Positions 52,337-62,892 of a stretch of 64,000 nt of DNA are shown one piece after another. Positions within the stretch are counted from its first letter, which is position 1. Each line of letters opens with the position of its first letter. Below the pieces are notes generated by a model that was given only the letters and a program-made list of their open reading frames with translations, had not been told where the DNA came from and ran no database searches. A program made the position numbers and the translations under genes. This DNA comes from Chondrus crispus (taxonomy: Eukaryota > Rhodophyta > Florideophyceae > Gigartinales > Gigartinaceae), in contig NW_005179101.1 in assembly GCF_000350225.1 (NCBI RefSeq), forward strand, positions 120,293 to 184,292. The letters run 5' to 3'.

Positions 52337-53661
52337 GAGAACCTCAGCCCGCAGCAGCTGAGGTAAACCCGGGCTCCGCCCCGGATCAGTCGCCCAAGCT
52401 GGCGGACGAAGACTCACCTCCAAAGGTAGAGAAGCGGTTCCGAATTCTCGGCCGCAACCATACTGGTACTAGCCAGGATAACCCCGATCCCAAAGGACTC
52501 GGTACTCTACGCCGACCATGGCGGAGGAACATCCCAGTGCTCGCCCCGGGTGTTCCGACCTCCGAGACAGTAATGACCCTGTCTCGGAGAAATTACAAGG
52601 TCTACGCTGACCTTGGACTAACACCAGCTATATTGCTGAGGCAACTCACCATCCTCGACACGGGAGCGGGGTCTAATTTTGTCAGGGCTGACACGTTACC
52701 CACAGGATGGGAGTCTCTCCTCATCCCGGGCGAAGTCCCGACAATTGCAGACGCAAATGGACGGCCCTTGCGTACCAGCGGTCAAATACCACTGGTGGTG
52801 CGGTTAGGTGACCGCACCACGAAGTGCACATTCATCGTCTGTGAGCAATTGGCAGCCCCAGTTATTCTGGGTTGCGAATTTAACGACCGATTTGTCGAAG
52901 CCATCTACCCCCGACGCAAGCTCGTGGAGTTGGACGACGGTAAGAAGGTACCCATCGTTCGGAAACCGGCTCGTCGTGCCGCGGACCACCCTCCGCTCCC
53001 CTCGGAGCAGGAGTATTCCCCCACAGCAGGGCGTATTTCCCCCAAGCTTAAGGTCGCCCGTGCAGTGGATATCCCCGCCGGTACTCAAACGTGGGTTTAC
53101 GTCACCAACGGAAGGAGTGGACTATCGGTCGTAGAGCCGAACCCGCAATTATATGCGAAGCACAGAGTCTCCATCTCCAACGGAGTGGTTCACCTCTCCC
53201 CGTTGCAGGAGTTTCGGGTCTTGGTGGTCAACTTCTCAGCGGCCACCAAGAGATTATCGAAGAACCAAGTAGTGGGTTTCGTATCCCCCCATCCCCGCGC
53301 GATGATCCGCACGGCGATGCCGTTAGACGCAGCTCTTGCTGCGGAATTCACGAGAGGGGCCCGCCGGTACAGAACGACGACTCCCCTCGGCCAACCTCCT
53401 CAACCGCGGAGTCGGACTCCCATCCCAAGGATGTCGTCCCCCTCGACCACCTGCCGCCGCACCAGCGTAGGCAGGTCAGCACCATGCTCACGCCCTACGC
53501 CGGCATGTGGAACGGGACTCTGGGCGAGGTTCGCGCGACAAACCACCGCATCGAGCTCACCCCCGGCGCTAGGCCGTTCCGTTGCCAACCGTATCGGGCA
53601 GGACGACGCGCCCGAGAGGCGGAACAAGCCTCAGTTGACGAGATGTTGGCTAACGGGGTGA
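52309..53661 (+). pseudogene. Aspartic protease region of element C
   Basis: The -1 frame overlaps the last 28 bp of gag. Motifs: TILDTGAGSNFVRADTLP, ADANGRPLRTSG and VILGCEF, all canonical. Downstream, LTNG-like SISNGVVHLSPLQEFRVLVV matches the C-terminal half seen in A, D and F. From about 53350 the reading passes into the next frame for reverse transcriptase. No stop marks the switch, so this is either a frameshift mutation or a second recoding site. Confidence 0.85.
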
Positions 53662-55376
53662 TCACCAGGTCGAAATCCGAATGGGCGTCGCCTGTCGTCC
53701 TCATCCCCAAGCAGGATGGAAGCCTCCGTTTTTGTGTCGACTACCGTCGACTAAACGCTCTCACCGTGCGAGACACGTACCCCATTCCTCGCATGGACGA
53801 GTGTCTCGACTCCCTCGGGGAGGCCAAGGTGTTCACCACCTTGGATTGTAACTCCGGCTACTGGCAAATTCCAGTAGCCAAGGAGGATAGAGCAAAAACC
53901 ACGTTTACGTGCCATGCTGGGACGTTTCAGTTCAACCGAATGCCCTTCGGCCTGATCAACGCCCCGGCTACATTTCAAAGAATGTTGGATATTCTCCTCT
54001 CCGGCTACCGATGGATGAGTTGCTTGATTTACTTGGACGACATAATTATTTTCTCCAAGGATCACGACTCCCATCTCAAGGATGTGGAGGTTATACTCCA
54101 AGCGCTACAACAGGAGGGTTTATCACCTAAGCTCAAAAAGTGTGAGTTTTTCCAAGACTCGGTAGAGTACTTGGGACATATCATTCGACCGGGGGAACTT
54201 CAAGTTCACCCGAAGAATGTCAAAGCGCTCTCCGAAGCGACCACCCCACGGACCCATACGGAGCTCCGCTCCTTTTTGGGGATGTGTAACGTATACCGAC
54301 GATTTGTCGCCCACTTCGCTAACATAGCGGCGCCTCTGACGGCAATGCTCCGCAAGGGAGAACCAGATCTCCTTCCCACCTTTGCGGAGGTCCAAACCAC
54401 GGCCTTCAACACGTTGAAGGAGTGTCTAATATCCCCCCCGGTGTTGAAGCTTCCTCGCCTCGGGTTACCCTACTCGCTCGATACTGATGCGTCAGACGCT
54501 CAACTGGGTTGTACCTTGCTACAAACCCATGAGGATGGGCACCGATACCCGGTTGGGTATTGGTCCCGCACGCTATGTACAGCGGAACGCAATTACTCGA
54601 CGACCGAGAAAGAATGCCTCGCCATCGTATGGGCGATTCAAACGCTGCGGCCCTACCTGGAACGCGAGCGGTTTACGGTCAACATCGATCACCATTCTCT
54701 CCGGTGGCTCATGAACCTCGTCGATGCGAGTGGTCGACTTGCCCGGTGGCGCTCGCGCCTTGCCGAATATGACTTCGACGTGACATACGTGAACGGAATC
54801 AAGAATTGCCTTGCCGACGCCTTAAGCCGTATACCCTCCACGGGGGGTACTACCGTCCCGGTGGACGAGGAGATACCTTGTTACTCAGCTTTGGACCTTG
54901 AGGACGATCCTCTGTTCACAGAGGAAAATGATGACGACCCTGAGGTCGACGTGACATCCGGCTGTTATGCCTTGGAACCGCCGGCATCAAAGGCCGCGCT
55001 GACGCACGACGATTTTTCGCGGGAGCAACTCTCCGATCCCCTGTGTAAGGAGGTGGCTTCCCGTCTTGCGAAGGGGGAGGGTTCCGCCCAACTCCGTTTG
55101 TCACGGTTCTTCATCAACACAGAAGTTTTAATCTGTCGGAAAGCCCACCTGGATGGTGTCGAACAAATTGTCGTCCCAACAACCCTCCGTGACAGGGTGT
55201 TGTATTTATCGCATTATCCCGCCACCTCAGGTCACCCTGGAGGTCGGCGTTTATTCTACACGCTCCTGCAGCAGTATTACTGGCCAAGCATGTCGGTCGA
55301 TGCCTATTCCACAGTCCGGATGTGTCCCGACTGCGCCAAGGCCCGCATCAAATTGCGTAAACACAACTCAGAATGA
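53350..55376 (+). pseudogene. Reverse transcriptase, RNase H and integrase zinc domain of element C
   Basis: Reverse transcriptase motifs LRFCVDYRRLNALTVRDTYP, TTLDCNSGYWQ, RMPFGLINAPATFQ, YLDDIIIFSK and FLGMCNVYRRFVAHFANIA. RNase H motifs DTDASDAQLGC, EKECLAIVWAIQ, NIDHHSLRWLM and LADALSR. Zinc domain HYPATSGHPGGRRLF and CPDCAKARIKLR. The long frame is intact internally. It ends in TGA at 55374, where the integrase core starts in the -1 frame with an overlapping ATG (AATGA). Confidence 0.9.
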
Positions 55377-56520
55377 AGACGTTCCTTCCATCAGGCCCCC
55401 TGGAGTACATCGCAATTGATATCCTTGGAGAACTGCCCCGAACCCCAAGAGGACATCGTTACCTCTTGGTGATGACGGACCGTTACTCCAAGTTAACCCG
55501 AACCGTACCCTTACAGAAAATACCGCCGAGACAGTAGCTCAGGCGTTCATTTCACACTGGGTCTTCGTTTACGGAGCCCCAGTGAAGCTCCTCTCCGATA
55601 ACGGGAGTCAATTCACTTCGAGGTTCTTCCTCGCAGTGTGCAAAATCCTCTCTATTGAGAGTGTGTTCACGACGGCATATCACCCCCAGACTAATGGGCA
55701 GGTGGAAAGATTCAACAGAACGTTGGTCTCAACTCTACGGCACTATCTGGACGATAACCAACGTGACTGGGACCAGTACACGGATGCCCTCACCTATGGC
55801 TACAACTGCACGGTCAACCGCATGATCGGCATGAGGCCATTTGAGCTGGTGTTATCCCGGACGCCGAGTCCGTTGTCCCTACAGCAAACTCCGCTGTTGG
55901 CACCCTCCGCCTCACGGGCGCATTTCAAGTTCCGCTTCCTCGCGTGGTTGCGCGGTCTCATGGCCACGGCTGACAAGAACCTACGCGCCGGACAGGAACG
56001 CTACAAGAACGACTTTGACAAGCGGATTCGACTCCCTACGCCGGAATATCAAGTAGGGGACCAAGTCCTCGTTAACCGAGAAGCCGCAGTACGCTCAGAG
56101 GAGCGAACCGACAAGGATCGGGTGAACAACAAACTCGCACCGCGCACTGAGGGACCGTTCCCCGTGGTAAAGGTGGATGACCATACTGTCACCGTCCTTC
56201 GAGGTACCGGGCTGAAGGACAGAATCTCTCGAGATAGAGTCGTCAAGGCCCCCCCGCTACGAAACGCGGTAGGGGACGCTACGCCCTCGTTGGCGGATCA
56301 GCGCGATGATGGGGAAACCCCGTCGTCGGACACGACTCCCATCCGAGAGAGAGGCATTGAGGGACAGTTGGGTAATCTACCGCTCGACGACCTCGAGCCG
56401 GCGGAGGACGCCGCCACCCCGGCGCCTCCTCCTGCGCACGCTCCGGGACTGATGGATGCCCTGACCAGCGGAACCCCGGAGCGGTTGTATCTCGACTCGC
56501 TCCCACCCCCTCCCAGGTAA
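55373..56520 (+). pseudogene. Integrase core of element C, frameshifted
   Basis: Begins at the ATG overlapping the previous stop with PSGPLEYIAIDILGELPR (first Asp). One base is missing near 55525, changing the frame. The core resumes with KLLSDNGSQFTSRFF and HPQTNGQVERFNRTLV, then a GPY/F-like EGPFPVVKVDDHTVTV and a Pro-rich tail to 56520. Two frame breaks make it non-functional as written. Confidence 0.85.
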
Positions 56521-57131
56521 GGGAGGTTCCATCTTCGAACCAAAGGACTACGGCTACTGCATCGGGGAGAGGAAAACGGGCACCCCGCAGTGCGCCGGGG
56601 TCGCCCGGGAATGCGCGTACACCACCCCGAGCCGCGACCTCCAATGACACGTGTCACACCCGAGGGAGAAATGGCGTCCCGCCAAGATGGACGAAGGGCA
56701 GCTTACACGATCGGGCCACGCTTGCTCCCTTGCGAGAGACACCCGAACCTTCCGCACCGACACCCGCGGGGCGAGCCGTCCAACAGGCTCTGTCGGAGGC
56801 CATACCGGCCCTTGCCGCGAGGTGTACTTTTAACCTCAGCGGCGGTGGCTTGCCACCGTCGCGGGCCCCACCTCCGCCGCGTTCTCCGACCTCCCCGGGA
56901 GTGTTACCCACCGAGTACGTCTTAGAATCCCTCTCCGGGCATGCCGCCGGCTCGGACGGAATTCCGGTGTTTCGCGTTCACTGGTATGGCTATTCTACGG
57001 ACGACGACACCTGGGAACCAGCCCACCACGTTGACTACAATACCGTCGTACGTTACTGTCGACGCAAACACCTGCGGGTACCCGCTCGGCCACTATGGGA
57101 CCGGCCCGACAGCGTCGGTATGCAGCATTAG
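56521..57131 (+). pseudogene. Linker and chromodomain of element C
   Basis: The tail of integrase in yet another frame. FRVHWYGYSTDDDTWEPAHH with VVRYCRRKHL is a typical chromodomain end, ending at 57131. The linker contains short Pro-rich stretches. Separated from the integrase frame by a stop at 56520. Confidence 0.75.
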
Positions 57132-58184
57132 CCCCGGCCGAAGAGGCCGCGGATAACGTCTCGTACAACGAGGACGGTGACCTCGCAGAAGCGAGAAGGA
57201 CGGGATTCATCAGTTCGAAGTGTCGAAGGGAAAAGCCGCCTCCCGTACCAAGGAGGGAACTCGCACATATACCAGGGTCATGACTTGCGGTGAAAGAGGA
57301 TGCCGAATGCCTAACTCGTAGCCGAGGGGCTCATACTCGCTCGATCGAGGCATGGCCCGCGGTTACGGCGGTAACAACTTATTACCTCGTTGAACGAGGG
57401 AGCCCCTTTCCCCCCGTCAATTCGGGGTGGTGACTCCCTCCCCGTCGAGGTACCACTACTCGCATGGGCGAGGGCGGCCCGCAACTCCGCCGGATGACCG
57501 CGAGGGTAAGCCTCGCAAGTTCGAGACCGCGACTCGCGAGAGCGAGAGAGACGGGACTTGTCGGTTCGCAGGTCGGAGGACATCCAACCTCTTCCCCCGA
57601 GTAGGAAATTCTCGTATAAACGACGTCGGGATTCGCCGAGGAAAAGGGAAGGGGTCGCATTATTAACCCCCGTTAAGGTGAGGCGTAGACCACCTCCCCG
57701 GGGGGATACAAGGACTCGCTTGCTCGAGGAGGGCAGCCAAGCAGGACGCTCGGGGATCGCAAGGCAAGACCCGGCGACCGACTCCCTGACCCGCGCCAGG
57801 GGGAGGACAGGACACGCCAAGACGAGGGTAGGCCAAGCGAGGTCGGAATGAGACTCACCGGCGTGAGAAAACAGAACTCGCCAACTCAAGGCGGATGTCC
57901 CTCTCCGCCACGTGTACAGCGCTGAGAGGGTGTACCGCGCGCTCGTCCGCACGTCGGGATCTAGCGGCTTTCCCTCATGTAACGAGGTTTATTCAGGATC
58001 TCGGTCCCCTTCCGTGGGGCGAGTTAGACTACCTCGCAGGTTCGAGGCCTGGCACTAAATGACTCGACCATCGAGGGACTATTACTCGCACTCTCGAGGG
58101 CGTAACTCGACAATCGAGGGACTACTACTCGCACTCTCGAGGGCGTAACTCGCATATGGAGGACTACAGTGACGCGTACGCGGG
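57132..58184 (+). other. Region between pol and antisense ORF of element C
   Basis: About 1 kb without a recognisable gene. It has many short CTCG/CGAG inverted motifs and a 43-bp direct duplication at 58062-58147 next to the antisense ORF stop. Confidence 0.5.
58062..58147 (+). repeat. 43-bp tandem duplication
   Basis: Two copies, 58062-58104 and 58105-58147, starting ACTCGAC and ending CTCTCGAGGGCGTA, with two base differences. A partial third start (ACTCGCATATGGAGG) follows. Each unit contains CTCGA...TCGAG hairpin potential. Confidence 0.85.
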
Positions 58185-59765
58185 CTAGACCTCTTCCACA
58201 TAGTCCCCGACTTCCTCCTCTGGCAGCACCTCGCGAGGCTCGCCAGGAGTTACACCGCTCTCCTTCTCCGTTGTAGGGGAAGCAGAGGTTCCCTTCTCGA
58301 CGACCCTGTCGGAATTGCCCTCCGCCACAACGCGTAGGGGCGTCTCCCTCGCCGGGGAGACGGCCGCTGAGGGCGACGCGCTCCGAGGTACCACGGCGCC
58401 CTCTTCTGCACCGCCCTCCGCCACAAGGCGGCGTACCGCAGCCACCATCCGCGGGTTGCGCAGGAGCACCCGCAAGTCCGCCTCCGACAACTCATTCGCA
58501 TGGCGTCCTTCCCCGACCGGGGCCCCTACACGCGTCCCGGTCGCCTCACCTTCGGCCATCACAACATCCGCCGAAGTTCCACGCTCGCCGTGTTTGGCCC
58601 TCACCCGCACGGGCTCTCGAGCCCCGCGTTCGGGATCGCCCCCGCGAGTCTCCTCCCGGACTCGTACGCGCGTGTTTCCGACACCACCCCCAGTGGCCTG
58701 CTCCGGTCGCCCGCGCATCAGCTCGGGCTGGGTGACGTCCAAGGTCCCGGCCGCGATACGCACCCAGTTGCCCGTTAGCGGGGTGCCGGCATCATACCTC
58801 TGACCTGGGGAGTGATTCCTCACGCGATGATTGTCATAATGGTGCCCTTGGTTATACGGAACGCGAGGCCAGTCAACACTGTCGTGGATATCCAACAGGG
58901 CGAGTAGAAGCTCCTGTAGCGCCGCCGACTCCAGCACCCTCGTCAGGTCGAGCCTCCGCAACCACTCCACCACGGCCGTAGGGAGGACATACAGGCGCCC
59001 ATCATACGTGGACCAGATGAAGCGCTTGGCTATAATCGCGATCCACTCACTCAGGAACACCATCCATTTTGGCGACTGAGGATCTTCCATCATGCCGAGG
59101 CCATAGTACACTAGGCACGGAGGGAGCTCAGCTATGAAGTCCGCCGGGACTTCATACTGATCAAACCACGTCCGTACCTCGGGGTACCGAGTGTGCAACG
59201 TCTCTCGCTCGAACGAGGTTACCTCGACCCACTCATAGGCGATGAATACCCCCATTCGGTTTCTCATACGACGCTCGAATTTCAGCTTCCCATGCATCAC
59301 GGGATCTCGTCGCCTCTCCAATTCGACGTCATAGCCGGGGGGCATCAACGGAGTGTCCCAGGCCATCAACGAGACCGAGGGTACCTCCTCCCTATCGCGG
59401 AGACCCTCCATTACCCGCCGTAAATTAGCGACATAACCCCGATCCGCCTCCAACCTGTACGCCCACGTGTCGAGCCCCCACGCTCGCGGGACCAACCGAT
59501 TACACGGCGTACGGCGAATGCGCTGCCGGAGAAAACTCACGAACGCTTCACGCGACTCGGCGTCCGTCCGCCGAAACTCGGGGCTCAATAATTCCCTCTC
59601 CACGACCAATCGGTGGGTAAAATCGCGGGAGAGCACGGCTTGCAAACTAAGGCCACCCGGGAGCTCGCCCGACGCAGTGGCGTACGTACGGACTAGCTCC
59701 GGATCTCGCAGACCCTCCGCCGAGAGGAAGGGAGCCCTCTCGAACAGGAGGGGGGCGTCGCTCAT
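58185..59765 (-). CDS. Antisense ORF protein of element C, intact
   Basis: Unbroken 526-residue frame opposite to gag-pol, the only uninterrupted copy in the window. The ATG at 59765 is preferred because MSDAPLLF aligns with MRDNAALF of element D, although the frame is open 27 codons further. Shared blocks: G(E/M)LPGGLSLQAV near the start, WFDQYEVPADFIAELP, LVYYGLGMMEDPQSPKWMVF, SEWIAIIAKRFIWSTYDGRL and YVLP in the middle, and ANELSEADLRVLLRNP near the C-terminal region. The last 130 residues are Glu/Arg/Pro-rich. No signal peptide, transmembrane helix or known domain recognised. Confidence 0.75.
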   Translation of the reverse strand: MSDAPLLFERAPFLSAEGLRDPELVRTYATASGELPGGLSLQAVLSRDFTHRLVVERELLSPEFRRTDAESREAFVSFLRQRIRRTPCNRLVPRAWGLDTWAYRLEADRGYVANLRRVMEGLRDREEVPSVSLMAWDTPLMPPGYDVELERRRDPVMHGKLKFERRMRNRMGVFIAYEWVEVTSFERETLHTRYPEVRTWFDQYEVPADFIAELPPCLVYYGLGMMEDPQSPKWMVFLSEWIAIIAKRFIWSTYDGRLYVLPTAVVEWLRRLDLTRVLESAALQELLLALLDIHDSVDWPRVPYNQGHHYDNHRVRNHSPGQRYDAGTPLTGNWVRIAAGTLDVTQPELMRGRPEQATGGGVGNTRVRVREETRGGDPERGAREPVRVRAKHGERGTSADVVMAEGEATGTRVGAPVGEGRHANELSEADLRVLLRNPRMVAAVRRLVAEGGAEEGAVVPRSASPSAAVSPARETPLRVVAEGNSDRVVEKGTSASPTTEKESGVTPGEPREVLPEEEVGDYVEEV

Positions 59766-59970
59766 GGTTCGCCCCCACAACTCGCTCGGTCGAGGCCACA
59801 CTCCGCTATCTCGGGCGTATATCCCCCCGTACATGGCGCCCTGCATCGGACACCAGCTGACTATACTCGCCGGCTACACTCGCGAGGCGTACGAACACAC
59901 TCGACCACCCCGTAGTCGGAACACCTTCCGCTCCGCCGACGGTTCATATCGGGCTTAGACCCGGGACACT

Positions 59971-60186
59971 TACGCCACTTGGCGGAAATCGATTCGGTCA
60001 TCTGCCCGGGGTGCTGTACGCCACTTGGCGGAAATCGATTCGGGCATCCACCCGAGATACTGTACGCCACTTGGCGGAAATCAATTCGGGCATCCACCCG
60101 AGATACTGTACGCCACTAGGCGGAAATCAGGGCGGTCATCGACCGGGATACTGTACGCATACTTAGCGAAATCGCCGGGAATACAG
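59971..60186 (+). repeat. 46-bp tandem repeat with hairpins, about 4.5 copies
   Basis: Units start TACGCCACTTGGCGGAAATC at 59971, 60017 and 60063, then a degenerate copy at 60109 (45 bp) and a partial one at 60154. Each full unit contains the small hairpin CGCC-ACTT-GGCG. The array lies between the start of the antisense ORF and the 3' LTR, so it could be a promoter or regulatory array for that ORF. Confidence 0.88.
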
Positions 60187-60207
60187 TTCGCGGGGACGCT
60201 CTACTCT

Positions 60208-60220
60208 GAGAGGGGGGCTA
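60208..60220 (+). promoter_or_regulatory. Polypurine tract of element C
   Basis: GAGAGGGGGGCTA directly before the TG of the 3' LTR, the expected plus-strand primer site. Confidence 0.7.
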
Positions 60221-60947
60221 TGTAGTGCACTGTTACGCCTCCCTCAATCGCGAGGCATACGCGGGATGCCACCCTCCCGGGTGCGCATCCCACGTGTTAC
60301 CCACGTATGATCGTGTACATGTACCACGTGTAATCGTGTAACTACCCACCCAGGCATGGCCGGGTGTAAGCCCTGTCGAAGTACGGACAGTCTGTCACTC
60401 CACGTCTAGGCGTGTCGATTCCCAAGTGTAGGCGGGTATCATAACCCTATACAGGGGGAATTGCGTACTGTACAGCGCTGAGGCTGGTACGCCGGTAATT
60501 ATTGCCATGTTCTAATTAATTAATTAATAATAATTATTATTATTATTATTACGACGTCGACTAGTATATAGTCGACGCTGGACCCTAAGTAAAGAAGGCA
60601 CGAAGCCTTGGGTTCTTTTCCTAAGCTTCTGGAATCTCGGCAGTAGGCTCGAGCCAGTATAGCACAAGCCGTGCTACACTACGCGAGCCCATCTACGACC
60701 GCGAGTCCCAACCGCTCTACCGCGCGTGCTGCTACCGAGGATACTAACCGCTCTACCGCGCGAGACGTCCCTACCGCTCCGCCCCCTCTGGGCGATCCCC
60801 TGTTCTAACCCTCCTTTTTGCTACCTATTGCGCCGATCGCGCCCGGACCCCGTTGCCGGTTTTCACCGGGTGGTCTCCTGTACAACCCGCGTTCCGAACA
60901 CGCATGCTCTGCCCTGGGGTTATACACCGCGACCCCAGCGCACGACA
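60221..60947 (+). repeat. 3' LTR of element C (727 bp)
   Basis: Same length and ends as the 5' LTR, with about four differences in 727 bp. It is followed by CGAAC, the second target copy. Confidence 0.95.
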
Positions 60948-61606
60948 CGAACGACATGGCCCAGGTACTTGATCTTTTCGACGAAAAATTCACACTTGCG
61001 AAGCTTGAGCTTCACACCTGCCTTCTCCAATACAGAAAGTATTTCATCCACGTGCACGATGTGCTCCTCCCACGACTTGCTAAAAATTATTATGTCGTCC
61101 AGATACACCAAGCAGCACTTCCAACGGAACGGAGAGAGCAGGATATCCATTGCTCTCTGAAACGTCGCTGGCGCAGTAGTTAGCCCAAAGGGCATTCTTG
61201 AGAAGCGATACAGTCCTGAGTGACACGAAAATGCGGTCTTGTCGCGGTCGCGCTCAGGGATAGGCATCTGCCAATATCCCGAGATCGTGTCCAACGCAGA
61301 GAAAACCTTGGTGTCACCAAGCGAGTCCAGGCACTCATCCATGCGCGGTAAGGGGTACGTGTCCTTCACCGTCACTGCGTTCAGCCTGCGGTAGTCTACG
61401 CAAAAACGCATTAACCCGTCCGGCTTGGGCACCAGCAACACGGGCGACGCCCATTCTGACTGCGCTGGTTCTATCACTCCTGCCTCTAACATCTTCTGCA
61501 CCTCTGCATCTTCTACCTCGCGGGCTTTAGGCCCGGCCCGATACGGGGCTTGTGCGATGGGACGAGTCTCGGGGATCAACTCGATCCGATGGACTGTGGT
61601 ACTAAT
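60948..61606 (-). pseudogene. Reverse transcriptase N-terminal part of element D
   Basis: MRFCVDYRRLNAVTVKDTYP, SALDTISGYWQ, RMPFGLTTAPATFQ and the catalytic YLDDIIIF are present. The frame is the same as protease upstream but separated from it by a TAA at 61607. It is cut at 60948 by element C and continues at 49241. Confidence 0.9.
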
Positions 61607-62845
61607 TTAGCAAAGCGTCCCATCCCACATCCTTGAATACTTCTTCAACATCCGACAGAACTGCTCGCGCAGCCGGTCCGGCACGTTGCTCAGGTCGAGT
61701 TCCTCCACGTCCGGCGGGGGAGGCTCAATCCGCCGCTCCGGCGTCGTAGTTGCCGTCGCGGAGAGCATTTCCTCCCGTTCTCCTTGCTGGTCCTCGCGAT
61801 CTTGATCCGACGGTTCGCATCTTGCCTCGCCCGTAGGCGTCTTGGTGGAATTAGGAAAAATTTCCTTCTTCCTTTCTTGAATTCCAAGAACTTCACCAAT
61901 GGTGGTTTTGCTCTCGAGCGCGGCTCTCGGGTGCGGTAATAATTCTGCCACCACTTGGCCTTTTTGCACCCTGACAGGGTACGTCCTAAAATTCGCAACG
62001 AGTAAACGAAATGGCCTGTTAGGCTCAACCTGAACGACACCATTCGTGCACGTCAGCCCGTACCTTTCGTACAACGACGAGTACGGCTGAACCACAACCA
62101 AGCCCGCCCTCTTCGAGGTGCATTCCACGACGCGTTGCGTCCCTGGCTCGATAGTCGTGGCTCTTGCCACTTTTATCTTAGGGGAAATTCGCTCCACCTT
62201 TCCCTCATTCTCGTCCTCGCCCGGGACGAGATTCTTCTTCCCTTTTCTCGTCAAGAACCGCCTAACTATCGCAACCTCCGAGAAATCCGCCAACTCAACC
62301 GTTTTCTTCCTTAGATAAATTGCTTCCACAAACCGGTCACAGTAGTCCGCGCCTAGAATTAGCGGGACTGCTAGGTTTTCGCATACAATAAACTCGGCTG
62401 CGGCCACAACTTTTCCAAGCCTCACAGGCGTTCTAATTGTGCCGAGAGTCTGGAGTGGCCTGTTGTTCGCGTCGCCAATGTCTTGGGTCGGTCCGTAGGA
62501 CACTAGAGATTCCATTCCAGCTGGGAGTTCCGATTCTCGGACAAGGTTTGGTCCCGCGCCGGTGTCTAAAACAGACAACACCCGGCTCATCAATCCGACT
62601 GTTGGTCCAATGTCCGCGTAAACTTTGCAGTTTTTTCGCGCAAGAACCAAAATCTTCTCCGGACACTCCCCTCGCTTAACCCTGTACCAGGGTCTTCGAA
62701 CTTCTTCCAGCGGATGATCTCGGGCTCGGCTCAAAATTTTCTTGACTTGAGCTGGCCCTTTGGGCTTATCCACCAACCCAACAACCTCCTCATCGGGGCC
62801 TAATTTTTCCCTTAGAGACGGGGAACGGGGCTGAGCCCCGGGCAC
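61607..62845 (-). pseudogene. Aspartic protease region of element D
   Basis: SVLDTGAGPNLVRESELP, GDANNRPLQTLG and LILGADY are canonical. Reads through the position where element A has a TAG and continues into the start of reverse transcriptase (PDRLREQF), before the TAA at 61607. The frame is -1 relative to gag, as in A and C. Open upstream of 62845 into the gag overlap. Confidence 0.87.
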
Positions 62846-62892
62846 AGTATGTCGACCCTGTGCCTCTCGCGACTCATGCGAGATCCCCCTCT

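Larger units (their letters stand above)
49242..60947 (+). mobile_element. Ty3/gypsy chromovirus C, complete, inserted into element D
   Basis: 11.7-kb element with two 727-bp LTRs, primer-binding site, gag, protease, reverse transcriptase, RNase H, integrase, chromodomain, an antisense ORF, a tandem-repeat region and a polypurine tract. It is flanked by the perfect duplication CGAAC (49237-49241 and 60948-60952). Removing it and one CGAAC restores the element D reverse transcriptase, confirmed by element A which has the uninterrupted sequence. It is a different family from A/D. Confidence 0.96.

Noticed and set aside
59971..60186. CRISPR array
   Set aside because: The units are contiguous 46-bp tandem repeats without unique spacers, inside a eukaryotic retrotransposon.
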